In this document: positions 35,601 to 44,659 of the stretch, piece after piece | How the letters are laid out: the number at the start of each line of letters is the position of its first letter | Position numbering within the stretch: the first letter of the stretch is position 1 | Source: PGYR01 sp041595255 | GTDB lineage: Bacteria; Bacteroidota; Ignavibacteria; Kapaibacteriales; UBA2268 | Direction: 5' to 3' | Length of the DNA: 64,000 nucleotides | Assembly: GCA_041595255.1 (NCBI GenBank) | Contig: JBFHKR010000001.1 | Span: forward strand, 53,038 to 117,037 | Notes under the pieces: generated by a model | The model's database searches: none | Told to the model about the DNA's origin: nothing | The model's input: the letters and a program-made list of their open reading frames with translations, nothing else | Made by a program: the position numbers and the translations under genes

Positions 35601-38173
35601 ATCAAGTTGTTCTTCTTGGTGATCCGCTTCTAACACTCAGAATAGCATTACAACCTGAAATAGTTATTTATAATAAAGATGTCACAATAACTAATCAATC
35701 TGGGAGTACAATTATTACTGAAAGTGATAATAAAGTCAATGTAGAAATCAGCCTTTATAATATTGGAGTTGTAAGCACTGATTCTATGAATGTCAGGTTA
35801 GTTCATTCATTTAATGGGAATTCTGATACATTATATAAGCGAATAGAGCCTGTTTGCTACAGTACTAATCTTAATTTCGAATTTGATTTGAATAATTCAA
35901 TTGGTGAACATAAAATTCAACTATTCGCAGATTATGATAGTCTTTTAAATGATGTTAATTATCAGAATAATAAAGTCGAATTGACGTTCAATGTCTTTTC
36001 TCAAAGCATACTTCCAGTTGAACCACTTGATAATTGGAATGTATCTTCAAATAAGGCAATTTTCAGATTTGTAAATCCAACTGAAAGTGAAAAAGATTAT
36101 GATTTTAAACTCAGAAATCAGAATAACGAGATAGTATTTAGTAGTAACACTCCACAAGTATTCGAAAATTTTTTGGAATTAAGAATAGATAATCTGGTTA
36201 CTAATCAAGATTACAAATTAGAATATTCTAGCAAAGAAAAAATAAGCGGTATCGAATCATCTATACAAGAATTAGAATTCCATACTACTTCAAGTATCGA
36301 TTCAATAGTTCACTATGTTATAAAAAGTAAAAGCAAGAATATAGAATATGAAAAACTAATTGAAACAACTAATGGGTTGGAGTTTGACGATAGAGAATAT
36401 ACCGTGTTTTTATCATCTGCTAGAGGGAATAATACTGCTGAAAGACATGCAATAATTGATCTAATAGACAAAAAGGACAGTAGCGTTTTTTCATTTCTTA
36501 ATAGATTACAAAGAGGATTTAATATTGTTCTTATTCCGGATATATTAGATGATACTACTTTTGTAAGTAGACATTTTGATACATGGGATAGTAAATTTAA
36601 TGATGATATATTTATTGATTCAAGATGGTTGGATAAATTTTTAAATGATTCTCTTACTCATGGCTATTATATGTTGTTAGCTACGGCAGATGTCCCTACT
36701 AGGGCACCAGATATTATGAATAATGAGAAAAGTCCTGATAGCGTTGGTAGTATTACCAGAATTAAAAAGGCCTTATCTGCCTTAGGAACTGAGTTCTCAG
36801 ATTTATTGCAGGGGAATTCAAGTTATGTCCTATTTACAAGAATTGGTTTTCCTGAAACAACTATTGACTATCATTTACTAGGAGACACTATTCAACTTAG
36901 AACTGATTTTACTAGATATCAATCTAATGCGAATATTTCTATAAGTAATATTGGAAAAGCAAAAGAATATATAGAAAGTAGATTAAAATTAACTCAATCT
37001 AATGTTAAACAAGTTAGTAAATATATTAGTGGTGATAATGAAATCTTAGTAAGTGATGATATAGTTACAGATTTAAGAAGTATAGATGCAATGCTTGATC
37101 CATTATTAGATTTAGAATTATCAATAAATAGAGATAGTGTTGGTGCTCCTTTTGTATTTAATGGATTAGAAATTGATTTTATTCCTACACCAGAGTTAGC
37201 AGTTATAAAATCAGAAACATCCTTTCAGAATTCCGAATATGATAGGGGAGAAGACGCTGAATTCAAATATTCTGTAGAAAATATCTCTACACGTTCAAAA
37301 GCAGAAAACATAGAATTCAAATTTACAATTGAAAATAATTTCAATACGGAATCAAAAATAGAGATTGAGCCAATTTTATTAAGTGATTCTAAGTTAAGTA
37401 CAACTTCGAATTATAACACAACTAGTTTTGCGACTAATAATAAATTATTATTTAACATTGACAATGAATCTAAACTAAATGAATTGTTTGTTTTTAATAA
37501 TACATATAGTTCAGATATTAAAATAAACGAAGATACTACTAAACCTTGGTTAGTTGCTTACGCTGATGGTGTCAGATTATCAAATAATTCCTTTGTTTCG
37601 GAAAGGCCTATTTTCAATATAGAATTATTTGATAAATCAACTCTTGAGATACTAAAAGATAATGTTATATTCAACAGAATAAATAGTAAGGTAATGATTA
37701 ACAATAATGTTGATACATTCAATTTTGAATTAATTAATGATGCTGAATTAAAGGCTAGAGTAACATTTAGACCAACTGAAAAACTAGATATTGGGCTGAA
37801 TAGGCTTCTAGTAATTGGACAGGATGCTACAGGTAATTATGCTGATACTTTGAATTTTAATATTTATGTTTCGGAAGAATTTATTACAAATGGATTAATA
37901 AATTACCCTAACCCATTTGAAGAAACTACTACTTTTAAATATAACTATATTGGCAAAGATTACAATGCTGAAATAAGACTAACTATATTCAATTCTATGG
38001 GTTCTAAAATAAAATCTATAGAGTCATCTGCTAAATTTGGAGATAACATTTTCGAATGGAACGGATTAGATGATAATGGGAATTCACTTTCAAGTGGTGT
38101 ATATTACTATAGATTGGATATTATTAATAAACCTAGTGAACCTAGTTTTAATAGAATGATAAAAGTTAACTAG
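32672..38173 (+). CDS. porU: PorU-like C25 (gingipain-family) peptidase, T9SS sortase candidate
   Basis: Very large exported protein (1833 aa). It has a signal peptide (residues 1-20), then a long beta-rich N-terminal region. A C25 peptidase domain at about 690-990 has the catalytic histidine in FLGHGSP (H866) and cysteine in LSCNTSAFAE (C896). Several Ig-like and unassigned segments follow, and a C-terminal T9SS sorting domain begins with NYPNPFEETTTF and ends with GVYYYRLDI and IKVN. PorU is the outer-membrane sortase that cleaves sorting signals and attaches A-LPS to cargo; it keeps its own sorting domain. Both catalytic residues are intact. The protein is longer than classical PorU (about 1100-1300 aa), so a large surface C25 protease is the alternative. 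The 3' end overlaps the convergent barrel gene by 4 bases. Confidence 0.75.
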   Translation: MYKLTTILIVLLFFLNTSYSKNNIIETESKLIVKIDDFEYASYNEWIGVFAIDDFDLSRFEIEIFESKANMKSKYFSSEPNYSLIYTGIQRKIKIANLKVELTRTDPISNISYKIDSLKFNYNFEKRINLSEPSISKFYNNILNKRQLESLIIKKENKKNNKIQSRTDWYNSNLDYYKFYTSKDGIARVNLTELINTNSSLIGKSVEHIHIYNRGNELKFYSTSNVIQHDGYLYLVVSHAYGDTTYFDYYSGKEPYFIVYDESSKSSQYNLVNDLQTNNILEKVRIDNRYEEDKVYGNGIDVTETETVLSENWYYDEIRVPNDFNKPWEYYIEFSLFPSSDLNVEYEYATNIYFLPNPNSVYNKTLTYINDFSKDTINSIGSKVLRTSLTVPKKNLLQGGNILNFNSYKVVDDFENSKYNGIIGFDYFNISGEVIPVANNNYFSFITENVTDSKVNISGFQDNFVVAVDTVNNSIQFPKTVSSDYMVLSANKKYSSIFYNKQILTSRKYGYAIVTDLGTNNNINYFESENEFINSLNSINSTSNIGLIITTESNISNNIKSRVASVFGANNINTATNKYLFAKVGTQKYESIDGDIVQKINNGRYYNAELLLPKGQTSRKIVNSLSSIQEVKLSKAKINLINETKVDAFYIYHPIFQPSISNYTKYLSQKEDKSILTIDVEQLYDTYGYGIESPHSIKNFLKMSYDNWKDFPEFLTLVGDATWDPKKQRQGSFVDQLIPVYGIPYSDNFYGTLEGDDYVPEIVIGRIPVNNSIELENYLEKIKTYYEVPVNPWMKSILQIAGGDDNQKVGFAQNMYDINHYFSSTNICPDTSSITKSSSQTVSESQANDIKREINKGKMWTNFLGHGSPTVIDMSGWEAPNLNNQGKYGFLNTLSCNTSAFAEPWQLNAIGEEFMNTKNRGFVGVIGGTSTTEVQTALAVSYSMYFSIINKEFPERNIGRIYNSYKARNSRSNAALNQVVLLGDPLLTLRIALQPEIVIYNKDVTITNQSGSTIITESDNKVNVEISLYNIGVVSTDSMNVRLVHSFNGNSDTLYKRIEPVCYSTNLNFEFDLNNSIGEHKIQLFADYDSLLNDVNYQNNKVELTFNVFSQSILPVEPLDNWNVSSNKAIFRFVNPTESEKDYDFKLRNQNNEIVFSSNTPQVFENFLELRIDNLVTNQDYKLEYSSKEKISGIESSIQELEFHTTSSIDSIVHYVIKSKSKNIEYEKLIETTNGLEFDDREYTVFLSSARGNNTAERHAIIDLIDKKDSSVFSFLNRLQRGFNIVLIPDILDDTTFVSRHFDTWDSKFNDDIFIDSRWLDKFLNDSLTHGYYMLLATADVPTRAPDIMNNEKSPDSVGSITRIKKALSALGTEFSDLLQGNSSYVLFTRIGFPETTIDYHLLGDTIQLRTDFTRYQSNANISISNIGKAKEYIESRLKLTQSNVKQVSKYISGDNEILVSDDIVTDLRSIDAMLDPLLDLELSINRDSVGAPFVFNGLEIDFIPTPELAVIKSETSFQNSEYDRGEDAEFKYSVENISTRSKAENIEFKFTIENNFNTESKIEIEPILLSDSKLSTTSNYNTTSFATNNKLLFNIDNESKLNELFVFNNTYSSDIKINEDTTKPWLVAYADGVRLSNNSFVSERPIFNIELFDKSTLEILKDNVIFNRINSKVMINNNVDTFNFELINDAELKARVTFRPTEKLDIGLNRLLVIGQDATGNYADTLNFNIYVSEEFITNGLINYPNPFEETTTFKYNYIGKDYNAEIRLTIFNSMGSKIKSIESSAKFGDNIFEWNGLDDNGNSLSSGVYYYRLDIINKPSEPSFNRMIKVN

Positions 38174-40056
38174 TCAAAAAATGACCAGGCAACTGATAAT
38201 TTTACTATTTGACCTCGTTCTGGATAAAATGCAACATTATAGTAATTAGCATCCAACAAATTTTCCCATTCTACTTTTACGAATGCATTACCTAATTTCA
38301 TTATTGAATAAAGGTTCAGTCCAGTTGTTTGTAAACCAACATTATTTGTATTATTAATATAGCTATTAGATATTGGTATAAATCTAGGTGCTGATTTGGA
38401 ATCTAGTAATCCTGCTTTGAATCCAATATTTAACTCACTTTTGTTAATCATTAACATATAGTTTAATCCAAGATTGAATGCAAATATTGGATAGTAATTC
38501 TTTAAATCGTCATTTTTAGTAATTATATTGATTTTAGTTTGTAATCTAACATCAACCAAATCATTATTATCAAATAAGTTATTAAAAATCTGGTTAGTAT
38601 ATGATACAGAGCCTCCGATGGCTTGATAGTCACTAATATTATACTGTTCTGTATAATATACATTTATCAGTCTGTAATAAATTGGTGAGCTGACAATTCT
38701 ATAATATCCTTCTATTTTAAAATGTTGTAAATCGATTCCAGTAACTAATAAATTTGTTTTCTCATTTAATAAGTCATTATTGTATATAAGTCCATTTTTT
38801 GAGATGAAAGAATGGTCTAAGTAAATAATAGAATTATTATTCAATCTGTATTCTAACCTTTCTCCAAAACCTATAAAATCATTTTTGGAATCATTACCAT
38901 AGTTTATACCACCTGACAAAATTGTATTGGTAGAAAGTCTTAAAGTAGCTTTAGAATAAAGATTCCAATTTACACCACTATATTCATTGAAATAATTTGT
39001 ACCTTCTGAAGTGAAGGAACTTATATTAGAACCTACTTTGAATTCTATATCTTTAAAAGAAAAGTCTAAATTTATTCTATTCCCAATTTGAATTTCAGTA
39101 TTATTCGTATTACCTAAGGTATCGGATTCTTCAAACATAGGTAAATTTCTTTCATTTAAATCACTAGTAAGATAAGTTGTATTCGTGATATTAAAGAAAC
39201 TCATTTTATTACTATAAGTTATATTTAAATCATGTCGATAGTTTCTTAGTTGAATGCTTTCATAAAATGGTGAAGAATTGATAGGACTATAAATATCTAT
39301 TGAACTATTAGGATCAGATCCACCACTTGTTATAGTCTTATTATTTGTAAAGTTATCAGAAATAGATAGGGAAGAAGTAGAATCTATATTAAACCTTAAT
39401 ATGAATCTTAGGTTCCAATAATCAGTCGACATATTATCAAACGAAAGCCTATCATCCATTTTCTTAAAACCAAATGTAAAGTTCCAACCATCAGAGAAAT
39501 TTTGGCTAAATATACCATCTGCGCTTATGAAAGATCCACCTTCTTGTGCATACCATAGCCTTGTAAATGGTATTTTCGTATCATATATAATTTCTTGGAA
39601 ATTCATTAGTGTGTTATTTGGCTTACTCGAAAGAATAGCTGCATCTGAACCATTTATTAACTCAATTCTTTCGAAGAACTCAGGTGAGAAATTCTCTATA
39701 TTATATTTGCTGTTATAATAATTAGTTAAATTTCTACCATTGAAACTAAACTCAATATTATTATCTAAAGCACCATAACTTAAGAAATTATTGTAATGCC
39801 CATTTATACCAAGGGACATACCAAATAATTCATTTCTAGTATTAAGAATATCATACATTGTACTATAATTAATTCTCTGTATTGACTTTTTAGAGATTGT
39901 ATTAGAAGTATCATTATTTATTAAACCATGATATTCATTAGGTTTTACAAAAGGTATAGAGTCTATTGTTTTAGAATAAATTGAATAGTTTAAAATAAAA
40001 AAAACGCTGAGAAATATTACTATCCCAGCGTTATTATTATTTATACCAATATCCAT
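38170..40056 (-). CDS. TonB-receptor-like outer-membrane protein (plug plus barrel)
   Basis: Product of 628 aa. It has a signal peptide (core GIVIFLSVFFILNYSIYS), then about 100 residues resembling a TonB-dependent receptor plug (STMYDILNTRNELFG, NIEFSFNGRNLTN, FFERIELINGSDAAIL). About 480 residues of alternating aromatic and polar beta-strands follow, with an end typical of a barrel (GQIVKLSVAWSFFD, last residue not Phe but Phe-Phe-Asp). No carboxypeptidase-like repeat domain is seen before the plug. I start at 40056, one base after the gyrA stop, because a longer start would lie inside gyrA. The tight spacing suggests co-transcription with gyrA. The substrate is unknown. Confidence 0.75.
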   Translation of the reverse strand: MDIGINNNNAGIVIFLSVFFILNYSIYSKTIDSIPFVKPNEYHGLINNDTSNTISKKSIQRINYSTMYDILNTRNELFGMSLGINGHYNNFLSYGALDNNIEFSFNGRNLTNYYNSKYNIENFSPEFFERIELINGSDAAILSSKPNNTLMNFQEIIYDTKIPFTRLWYAQEGGSFISADGIFSQNFSDGWNFTFGFKKMDDRLSFDNMSTDYWNLRFILRFNIDSTSSLSISDNFTNNKTITSGGSDPNSSIDIYSPINSSPFYESIQLRNYRHDLNITYSNKMSFFNITNTTYLTSDLNERNLPMFEESDTLGNTNNTEIQIGNRINLDFSFKDIEFKVGSNISSFTSEGTNYFNEYSGVNWNLYSKATLRLSTNTILSGGINYGNDSKNDFIGFGERLEYRLNNNSIIYLDHSFISKNGLIYNNDLLNEKTNLLVTGIDLQHFKIEGYYRIVSSPIYYRLINVYYTEQYNISDYQAIGGSVSYTNQIFNNLFDNNDLVDVRLQTKINIITKNDDLKNYYPIFAFNLGLNYMLMINKSELNIGFKAGLLDSKSAPRFIPISNSYINNTNNVGLQTTGLNLYSIMKLGNAFVKVEWENLLDANYYNVAFYPERGQIVKLSVAWSFFD

Positions 40057-40057
40057 C

Positions 40058-42547
40058 TTATAGAAGTGTTTCTTGGTTATCAGCTTCTTGTATATCATCG
40101 TTGTCAATATCTTCATCTTCATTAACAATGGTAAAGTCGGAAATCTGATCCCCACTATCCAATCTAATTAATTTAACTCCTTGTGTGTTTCTACCTATAG
40201 TTCTTATATCTCTAATATTTTGTCTAATCAAAATACCTTTGGTCGTAATAACTATTAGGTCTTGATTATCAAGAACTGACATCATACCAACTACTTTACC
40301 AGTTTTAGCTGTTAAGTTCATTGCTATAACTCCTTTAGCACCACGCTTAGTTAATCTAAACTCATTTAGAGCGGTTCTTTTACCATAACCATTTTCACCG
40401 ATTATAAGTAATTGAGCATCATTTCTTCTTACGACTACCATAGAAACAACGTAATCACCTTTTGTTAATCTGATACCTCTAACACCTTGGGCAGTTCTAC
40501 CCATATCACGAATTTCACTTTCCATGAAACGGCAAGCTATACCATGATGAGTTGCTAAAACTACCTGATAATCACCATTAGTTAACATAGCACCTATCAT
40601 TTTATCATCGTCTCTTAATCCGATAGCAATAATACCATTTTGTCGAATATTAGCAAATGCAGAAAGTTCAGTTTTCTTAATCGTTCCATGCTTTGTACAC
40701 ATTATTATATAAGCATCTTTTGCGTCAAAATCAACTACCGCTTGGAATGCAGTTACGACTTCATCTGGATCTTTCATTATAACATTTGCTAGTGATCTAC
40801 CTTTCGAAGTTCTACTACCTTCTGGTAAATCATATACTTTAATCTTATAAACTTTACCTTTGTCAGTAAAGAATAATAAATTATTATGTGTAGAAGCTTG
40901 GAACACTTGTTCTACGAAATCATCATCATGTGTTCCCGTTCCTTTAGAACCTCGCCCACCTTTATTTTGCTTTCTATATGTAGAAACTTTTGTTCTCTTT
41001 ATTAGCCCATTTCGTGTGATAGTGACAATAACATCTTCATCTGCAATTATATCTTCAATAGCAAAATCGTCAGCATCATATACTATTTCAGTTCTTCTCT
41101 CATCACCATATTTATCAGATATTTCTTTCAATTCATCAGAAATTATTTGTAATTGTAGAGATTTATTAGCTAATATTGATTCTAATTTTTCTATTGTTTG
41201 AAGTATCTCGCGATATTCGTCTCTGATCTTGTCAATCTCTAACCCAGTTAATCTTTGCAAACGCATTTCTAATATAGCTTTTGCTTGAATCTCAGATAAA
41301 CCGAATCTTTCTTGTAGTAATATAGATGCAGCATTAGGGTCCTTTGATTCCCTAATCGTTTTAATAACAGCATCAATATTATCCAATGCTATTATAAACC
41401 CTTCGAGTATATGAGCTCTTTTCTGAGCGGCATCTAATTCATATTGAGTCTTCCTAACAATAACTTCATTTCTATGAGCTAGGAATTTTTCCATCATCTC
41501 TTTAATAGTCATTACTTTCGGACGACCTTTATCTAGTGCTAAAAGAATAGCGCCAAAAGTGACTTGCATTTGAGTGTATTTGAAAAGCATATTTAAGACA
41601 ACTAATGCTATAGCATCTCTTTTCAACTCAATTACTATCCTTAATCCATCTCTATCAGATTCATCTCTGATGTCCGAAATACCTTCGAGGACTTTGTTTC
41701 TAACTAAGTCTGCAATTTTTTCAATTAAATTAGCTTTATTAACTTGATAAGGAAGTTCATGAACTATTATAGCTTGCTTAGAACCTGTATGGTTCTCTTC
41801 AATACTAGCTTTTGCACGAACTTTTATTTTTCCTCTTCCAGTAGTAATTGCTTCTTGAACACCTTTATAACCATATATGATTCCACCTGTAGGGAAATCA
41901 GGAGCTGGTACATACTTTATCATCTCTTCAGATGTTAAATTGGGATTATCAAGTAGAGCTTGTAATCCAGCACATACTTCTCTAAGATTGTGTGGTGGGA
42001 TATTTGTTGCCATTCCGACAGCAATACCTGAAGAACCGTTCATCAGTAGTGAAGGTACAACTGAAGGCAATACTGTTGGTTCATCTAAAGATTCATCAAA
42101 GTTTGCTCTGAAATCCACTGTGTTCTTTTCAATGTCTTTCAACATCTCTGTTGCAATATTAGCCAATCTAGTTTCAGTATAACGCATTGCAGCCGGAGAG
42201 TCACCATCAACTGAACCAAAGTTACCTTGGCCATCAACAAATGGATAACGCATACTCCAATTTTGTGCTAAACGCACCATTGCATCATATACTGAGGAGT
42301 CACCGTGTGGGTGATACTTACCAAGTACTTCCCCGACCAAACGGGCTGATTTTTTGTGAGGCTTATTAGGTTGTAATCCTAATTCTTGCATTGCGTACAA
42401 AATACGCCTATGAACGGGTTTTAGTCCATCTCTTACATCTGGAAGAGCTCTTGATACTATTACTGACATCGAATAATCGAGGTAAGAATTACGCATCTCA
42501 TCTTCTAACGACGTAACTACTATGTGTTCGTTACCAAAAAGTGCCAT
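40058..42547 (-). CDS. gyrA: DNA gyrase subunit A
   Basis: Breakage-reunion subunit of gyrase, which introduces negative supercoils. The 829 aa product has the catalytic tyrosine in AAMRYTETRL, the quinolone-determining region HPHGDSSVYDAMVRLAQ with serine and aspartate at the positions usually mutated in resistance (wild type), a coiled-coil gate region, and a C-terminal wrapping domain of six DNA-binding blades. The QNKGGRG sequence fits the GyrA box, so it is GyrA rather than ParC. gyrB is not in this window. It is divergent from the AI-2E family gene; the plug-barrel gene follows after one base. Confidence 0.96.
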   Translation of the reverse strand: MALFGNEHIVVTSLEDEMRNSYLDYSMSVIVSRALPDVRDGLKPVHRRILYAMQELGLQPNKPHKKSARLVGEVLGKYHPHGDSSVYDAMVRLAQNWSMRYPFVDGQGNFGSVDGDSPAAMRYTETRLANIATEMLKDIEKNTVDFRANFDESLDEPTVLPSVVPSLLMNGSSGIAVGMATNIPPHNLREVCAGLQALLDNPNLTSEEMIKYVPAPDFPTGGIIYGYKGVQEAITTGRGKIKVRAKASIEENHTGSKQAIIVHELPYQVNKANLIEKIADLVRNKVLEGISDIRDESDRDGLRIVIELKRDAIALVVLNMLFKYTQMQVTFGAILLALDKGRPKVMTIKEMMEKFLAHRNEVIVRKTQYELDAAQKRAHILEGFIIALDNIDAVIKTIRESKDPNAASILLQERFGLSEIQAKAILEMRLQRLTGLEIDKIRDEYREILQTIEKLESILANKSLQLQIISDELKEISDKYGDERRTEIVYDADDFAIEDIIADEDVIVTITRNGLIKRTKVSTYRKQNKGGRGSKGTGTHDDDFVEQVFQASTHNNLLFFTDKGKVYKIKVYDLPEGSRTSKGRSLANVIMKDPDEVVTAFQAVVDFDAKDAYIIMCTKHGTIKKTELSAFANIRQNGIIAIGLRDDDKMIGAMLTNGDYQVVLATHHGIACRFMESEIRDMGRTAQGVRGIRLTKGDYVVSMVVVRRNDAQLLIIGENGYGKRTALNEFRLTKRGAKGVIAMNLTAKTGKVVGMMSVLDNQDLIVITTKGILIRQNIRDIRTIGRNTQGVKLIRLDSGDQISDFTIVNEDEDIDNDDIQEADNQETLL

Positions 42548-42757
42548 TTATTTATGCTGCTTTATATTATAAATGTAAAAAATTAATCTACTAATATAAG
42601 CAATATGACTATAAAAGTCCATCTTAATTATCAACATATCAGCTTTAAATAGTTTATAATAGGGAAGTTTTATTATTCAATACTTTTTTTTATAAATTAT
42701 TGGACATATCAATAATAATTAATTAAATTGTGGTGTGAATAATACTGCAGCATACAA

Positions 42758-43804
42758 ATGAATACAGAATCGCATCTAAATTCAATTAAAAACATACTTT
42801 TTGCATTTCTTTTTGTTTTGGTAATGTACCTACTTAAAGAACTTTCAGGTATTTTAGTCCCTTTAGCATTAGCTATACTAATTGCATTAATGTTCCAGCC
42901 CTTAGTAGGATTTCTTCAGAAGTTTAAAGCTCCTAAATGGCTTATTTTTCCAACTGTTACTATCATTACTTTACTTATAGTATTTGCAATATACTCTATT
43001 ATGAATGAGGCTGTTCAATCTATAATTGAAAATCAGGACTTTTTAATAGAAAAACTCAACATGAGAATTAAAAATGTTGTGATTTGGATAAATACTAATT
43101 TTGGAACTGCAATATCAACTGCTGATAAAAAGATTAACCTTGAATATCTAATAAATGAATACGGTTTACCAGCTACATTGCCTGGACTTGCAAATTTATT
43201 AAGCTCTTTGTCTGGGTCATTCGTCATGTTCTTTTTATATTATGTTGTTTTATTAATTGGTTTAGCTGACTATGATTTATATATTGCTCATGTAAAGGGC
43301 GATACTGATTCAACATTAATTGAAAATATGAGTAGAATACAAAGTTCAATTCTATCTTATCTTATGATCAAAACTTTGATTAGTCTATTTACTGGAATAT
43401 TAGTTTATGTAACATGTCTTTTCTTTGATTTGAATTTTGCGTTTTTCTTTGGATTTATTGCCTTTTTATTGAATTTCATACCTTCTATTGGTTCTATACT
43501 TGCTACTATACCTCCAGTCTTGATGGCATTTATTCAATTTGATACTTTTCAACCTGTTATTCTAATATTAGTAATTCTTTCTTCTATACAGATGGTTATG
43601 GGAAATCTCGTAGAACCAATAATCACAGGAGATAGACTTAAATTGAATACATTGACAGTTATTTTTGGATTAGTATTTTGGGGTTATATTTGGGGACTTG
43701 CTGGAATGATTATTTCTATTCCTCTTTTAGTTTTGTTAAAACTTATTTTCGAACATTTCCCAGATACTCAAATATTTGCTCGAATTATGGGGTCTCCAGA
43801 ATAG
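42758..43804 (+). CDS. AI-2E family transporter (PerM/YhhT-like)
   Basis: Product of 348 aa with about eight membrane helices: two N-terminal ones (ILFAFLFVLVMYLLKEL, IPLALAILIALMFQP-like), a soluble helical insert near residues 85-145, then a C-terminal bundle with the family motif FFGFIAFLLNFIPSIGSILATIPP and the VMGNLVEPIITGDRLKLNTL segment. The family exports small molecules or ions; the AI-2 name comes from one member and does not define the substrate here. The gene is divergent from gyrA; a TATAAT sequence at 42655-42660 could serve as its -10 box, but no good -35 is visible. Confidence 0.88.
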   Translation: MNTESHLNSIKNILFAFLFVLVMYLLKELSGILVPLALAILIALMFQPLVGFLQKFKAPKWLIFPTVTIITLLIVFAIYSIMNEAVQSIIENQDFLIEKLNMRIKNVVIWINTNFGTAISTADKKINLEYLINEYGLPATLPGLANLLSSLSGSFVMFFLYYVVLLIGLADYDLYIAHVKGDTDSTLIENMSRIQSSILSYLMIKTLISLFTGILVYVTCLFFDLNFAFFFGFIAFLLNFIPSIGSILATIPPVLMAFIQFDTFQPVILILVILSSIQMVMGNLVEPIITGDRLKLNTLTVIFGLVFWGYIWGLAGMIISIPLLVLLKLIFEHFPDTQIFARIMGSPE

Positions 43805-43869
43805 AAATGTAACATTTTTAGCTTTTAGTTGTTTATACAACTTAGTTTAATCACAAATCAAGGATTTTT

Positions 43870-44514
43870 ATGAAGTTTTTTTCTTTTCTATTTTCAGTTT
43901 CAATAATCTTTCTCTATTATAATCCGGTTCATTCAAAACCTAATTTTCCTTCATTAATCCCTAATGGAAAAGTTAATAATTGTTCTAACTGCCACATCAG
44001 TCCTTATGGTGGAGGTCAAAGAACTCCTTTCGGAGAAACTACATTCGATAACTTATCTAATGGAAATGTTAGATGGGATTTAATATTCAACATAGATTCA
44101 GATGGAGATGGTTTTACCAATGGCGAAGAACTACAGGATCCTGATGGTCAATGGGCGTTTGGTCAATCTGATCCCGGGAATCCAAGTCTAGTTACATTAC
44201 CTGGAGATGCTTCAAGTAAACCAACAACTTCTTCAGTTGAAGATGAATTTGCTAACTATAATTCTAAAATATATCCAGTTCCAACAAAAGGAATTATTAA
44301 CTTAGAATATTTATCTAACTACTTTGATAGTAGTAGATTGGAATTATTTAATGCGAATGGAAATATAGTATACGCTGAGAATATAGATGCAAAAATAGGA
44401 CAAAATAAATGGACCATTAATTTAAATAACTATTCCCTAAACAATGGTGTCTATTTTCTTGTACTAAGAAACAAGTACTATAATATACGAAAACGGATAG
44501 TTTTTTCTAAATAA
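43870..44514 (+). CDS. CxxCH and Ca-loop exported protein with T9SS sorting domain (copy 1)
   Basis: Product of 214 aa. It has a signal peptide (residues 1-22), then a temptin-like module. The module has IPNG, a CSNCH motif (38-42) that could bind heme c, a GGGQRTPFG stretch, and an acidic calcium loop DSDGDGFTNGEEL (76-88) ending in GQSDPGNPSLV. Residues ~130-214 are a T9SS type A sorting domain (KIYPVPTKGIINLEYL, NNGVYFLVLRNK). So it is a probable T9SS cargo exposed on or released from the cell. The next gene is a tandem duplicate with the same layout. A hairpin terminator follows. Whether heme is really attached is not shown by the single motif. Confidence 0.75.
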   Translation: MKFFSFLFSVSIIFLYYNPVHSKPNFPSLIPNGKVNNCSNCHISPYGGGQRTPFGETTFDNLSNGNVRWDLIFNIDSDGDGFTNGEELQDPDGQWAFGQSDPGNPSLVTLPGDASSKPTTSSVEDEFANYNSKIYPVPTKGIINLEYLSNYFDSSRLELFNANGNIVYAENIDAKIGQNKWTINLNNYSLNNGVYFLVLRNKYYNIRKRIVFSK

Positions 44515-44521
44515 TTATTTC

Positions 44522-44552
44522 AAAAAGGCAACTAAATTAGTTGCCTTTTTTA
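44522..44552 (+). terminator. rho-independent terminator of CxxCH gene copy 1
   Basis: Stem aaaaaggcaact (44522-44533) pairs with agttgccttttt (44539-44550), loop of 5 bases. A T-run is included in the stem end and continues after it. Confidence 0.85.
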
Positions 44553-44659
44553 TAAAAAAATTCATTCTATATTTAATAAAAAAATATGATAGTATTGTAT
44601 CTTTTTTTCTTTTTATGTTATATTAAAGTATATTTTAATAACAAATTATAAAAAACATT

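Noticed and set aside
40057..40155. Longer start for the plug-barrel protein inside gyrA
   Set aside because: The extra 33 residues are basic and in the gyrA coding region; the ATG at 40056 starts close to a normal signal peptide.
41877..42182. Open frames opposite gyrA
   Set aside because: Antisense shadows of a highly conserved gene; no start signal or family features.
42632..42660. Full sigma-70 promoter before the AI-2E gene
   Set aside because: TATAAT at 42655-42660 is good, but the -35 position (caacat) is poor and the start codon is about 100 bases away, so it is only mentioned.
43827..43842. Small hairpin agttgt/acaact between the AI-2E gene and CxxCH gene copy 1
   Set aside because: The 6-base stem is not followed by a T-run; it may be chance in this AT-rich sequence, so I did not call it a terminator.
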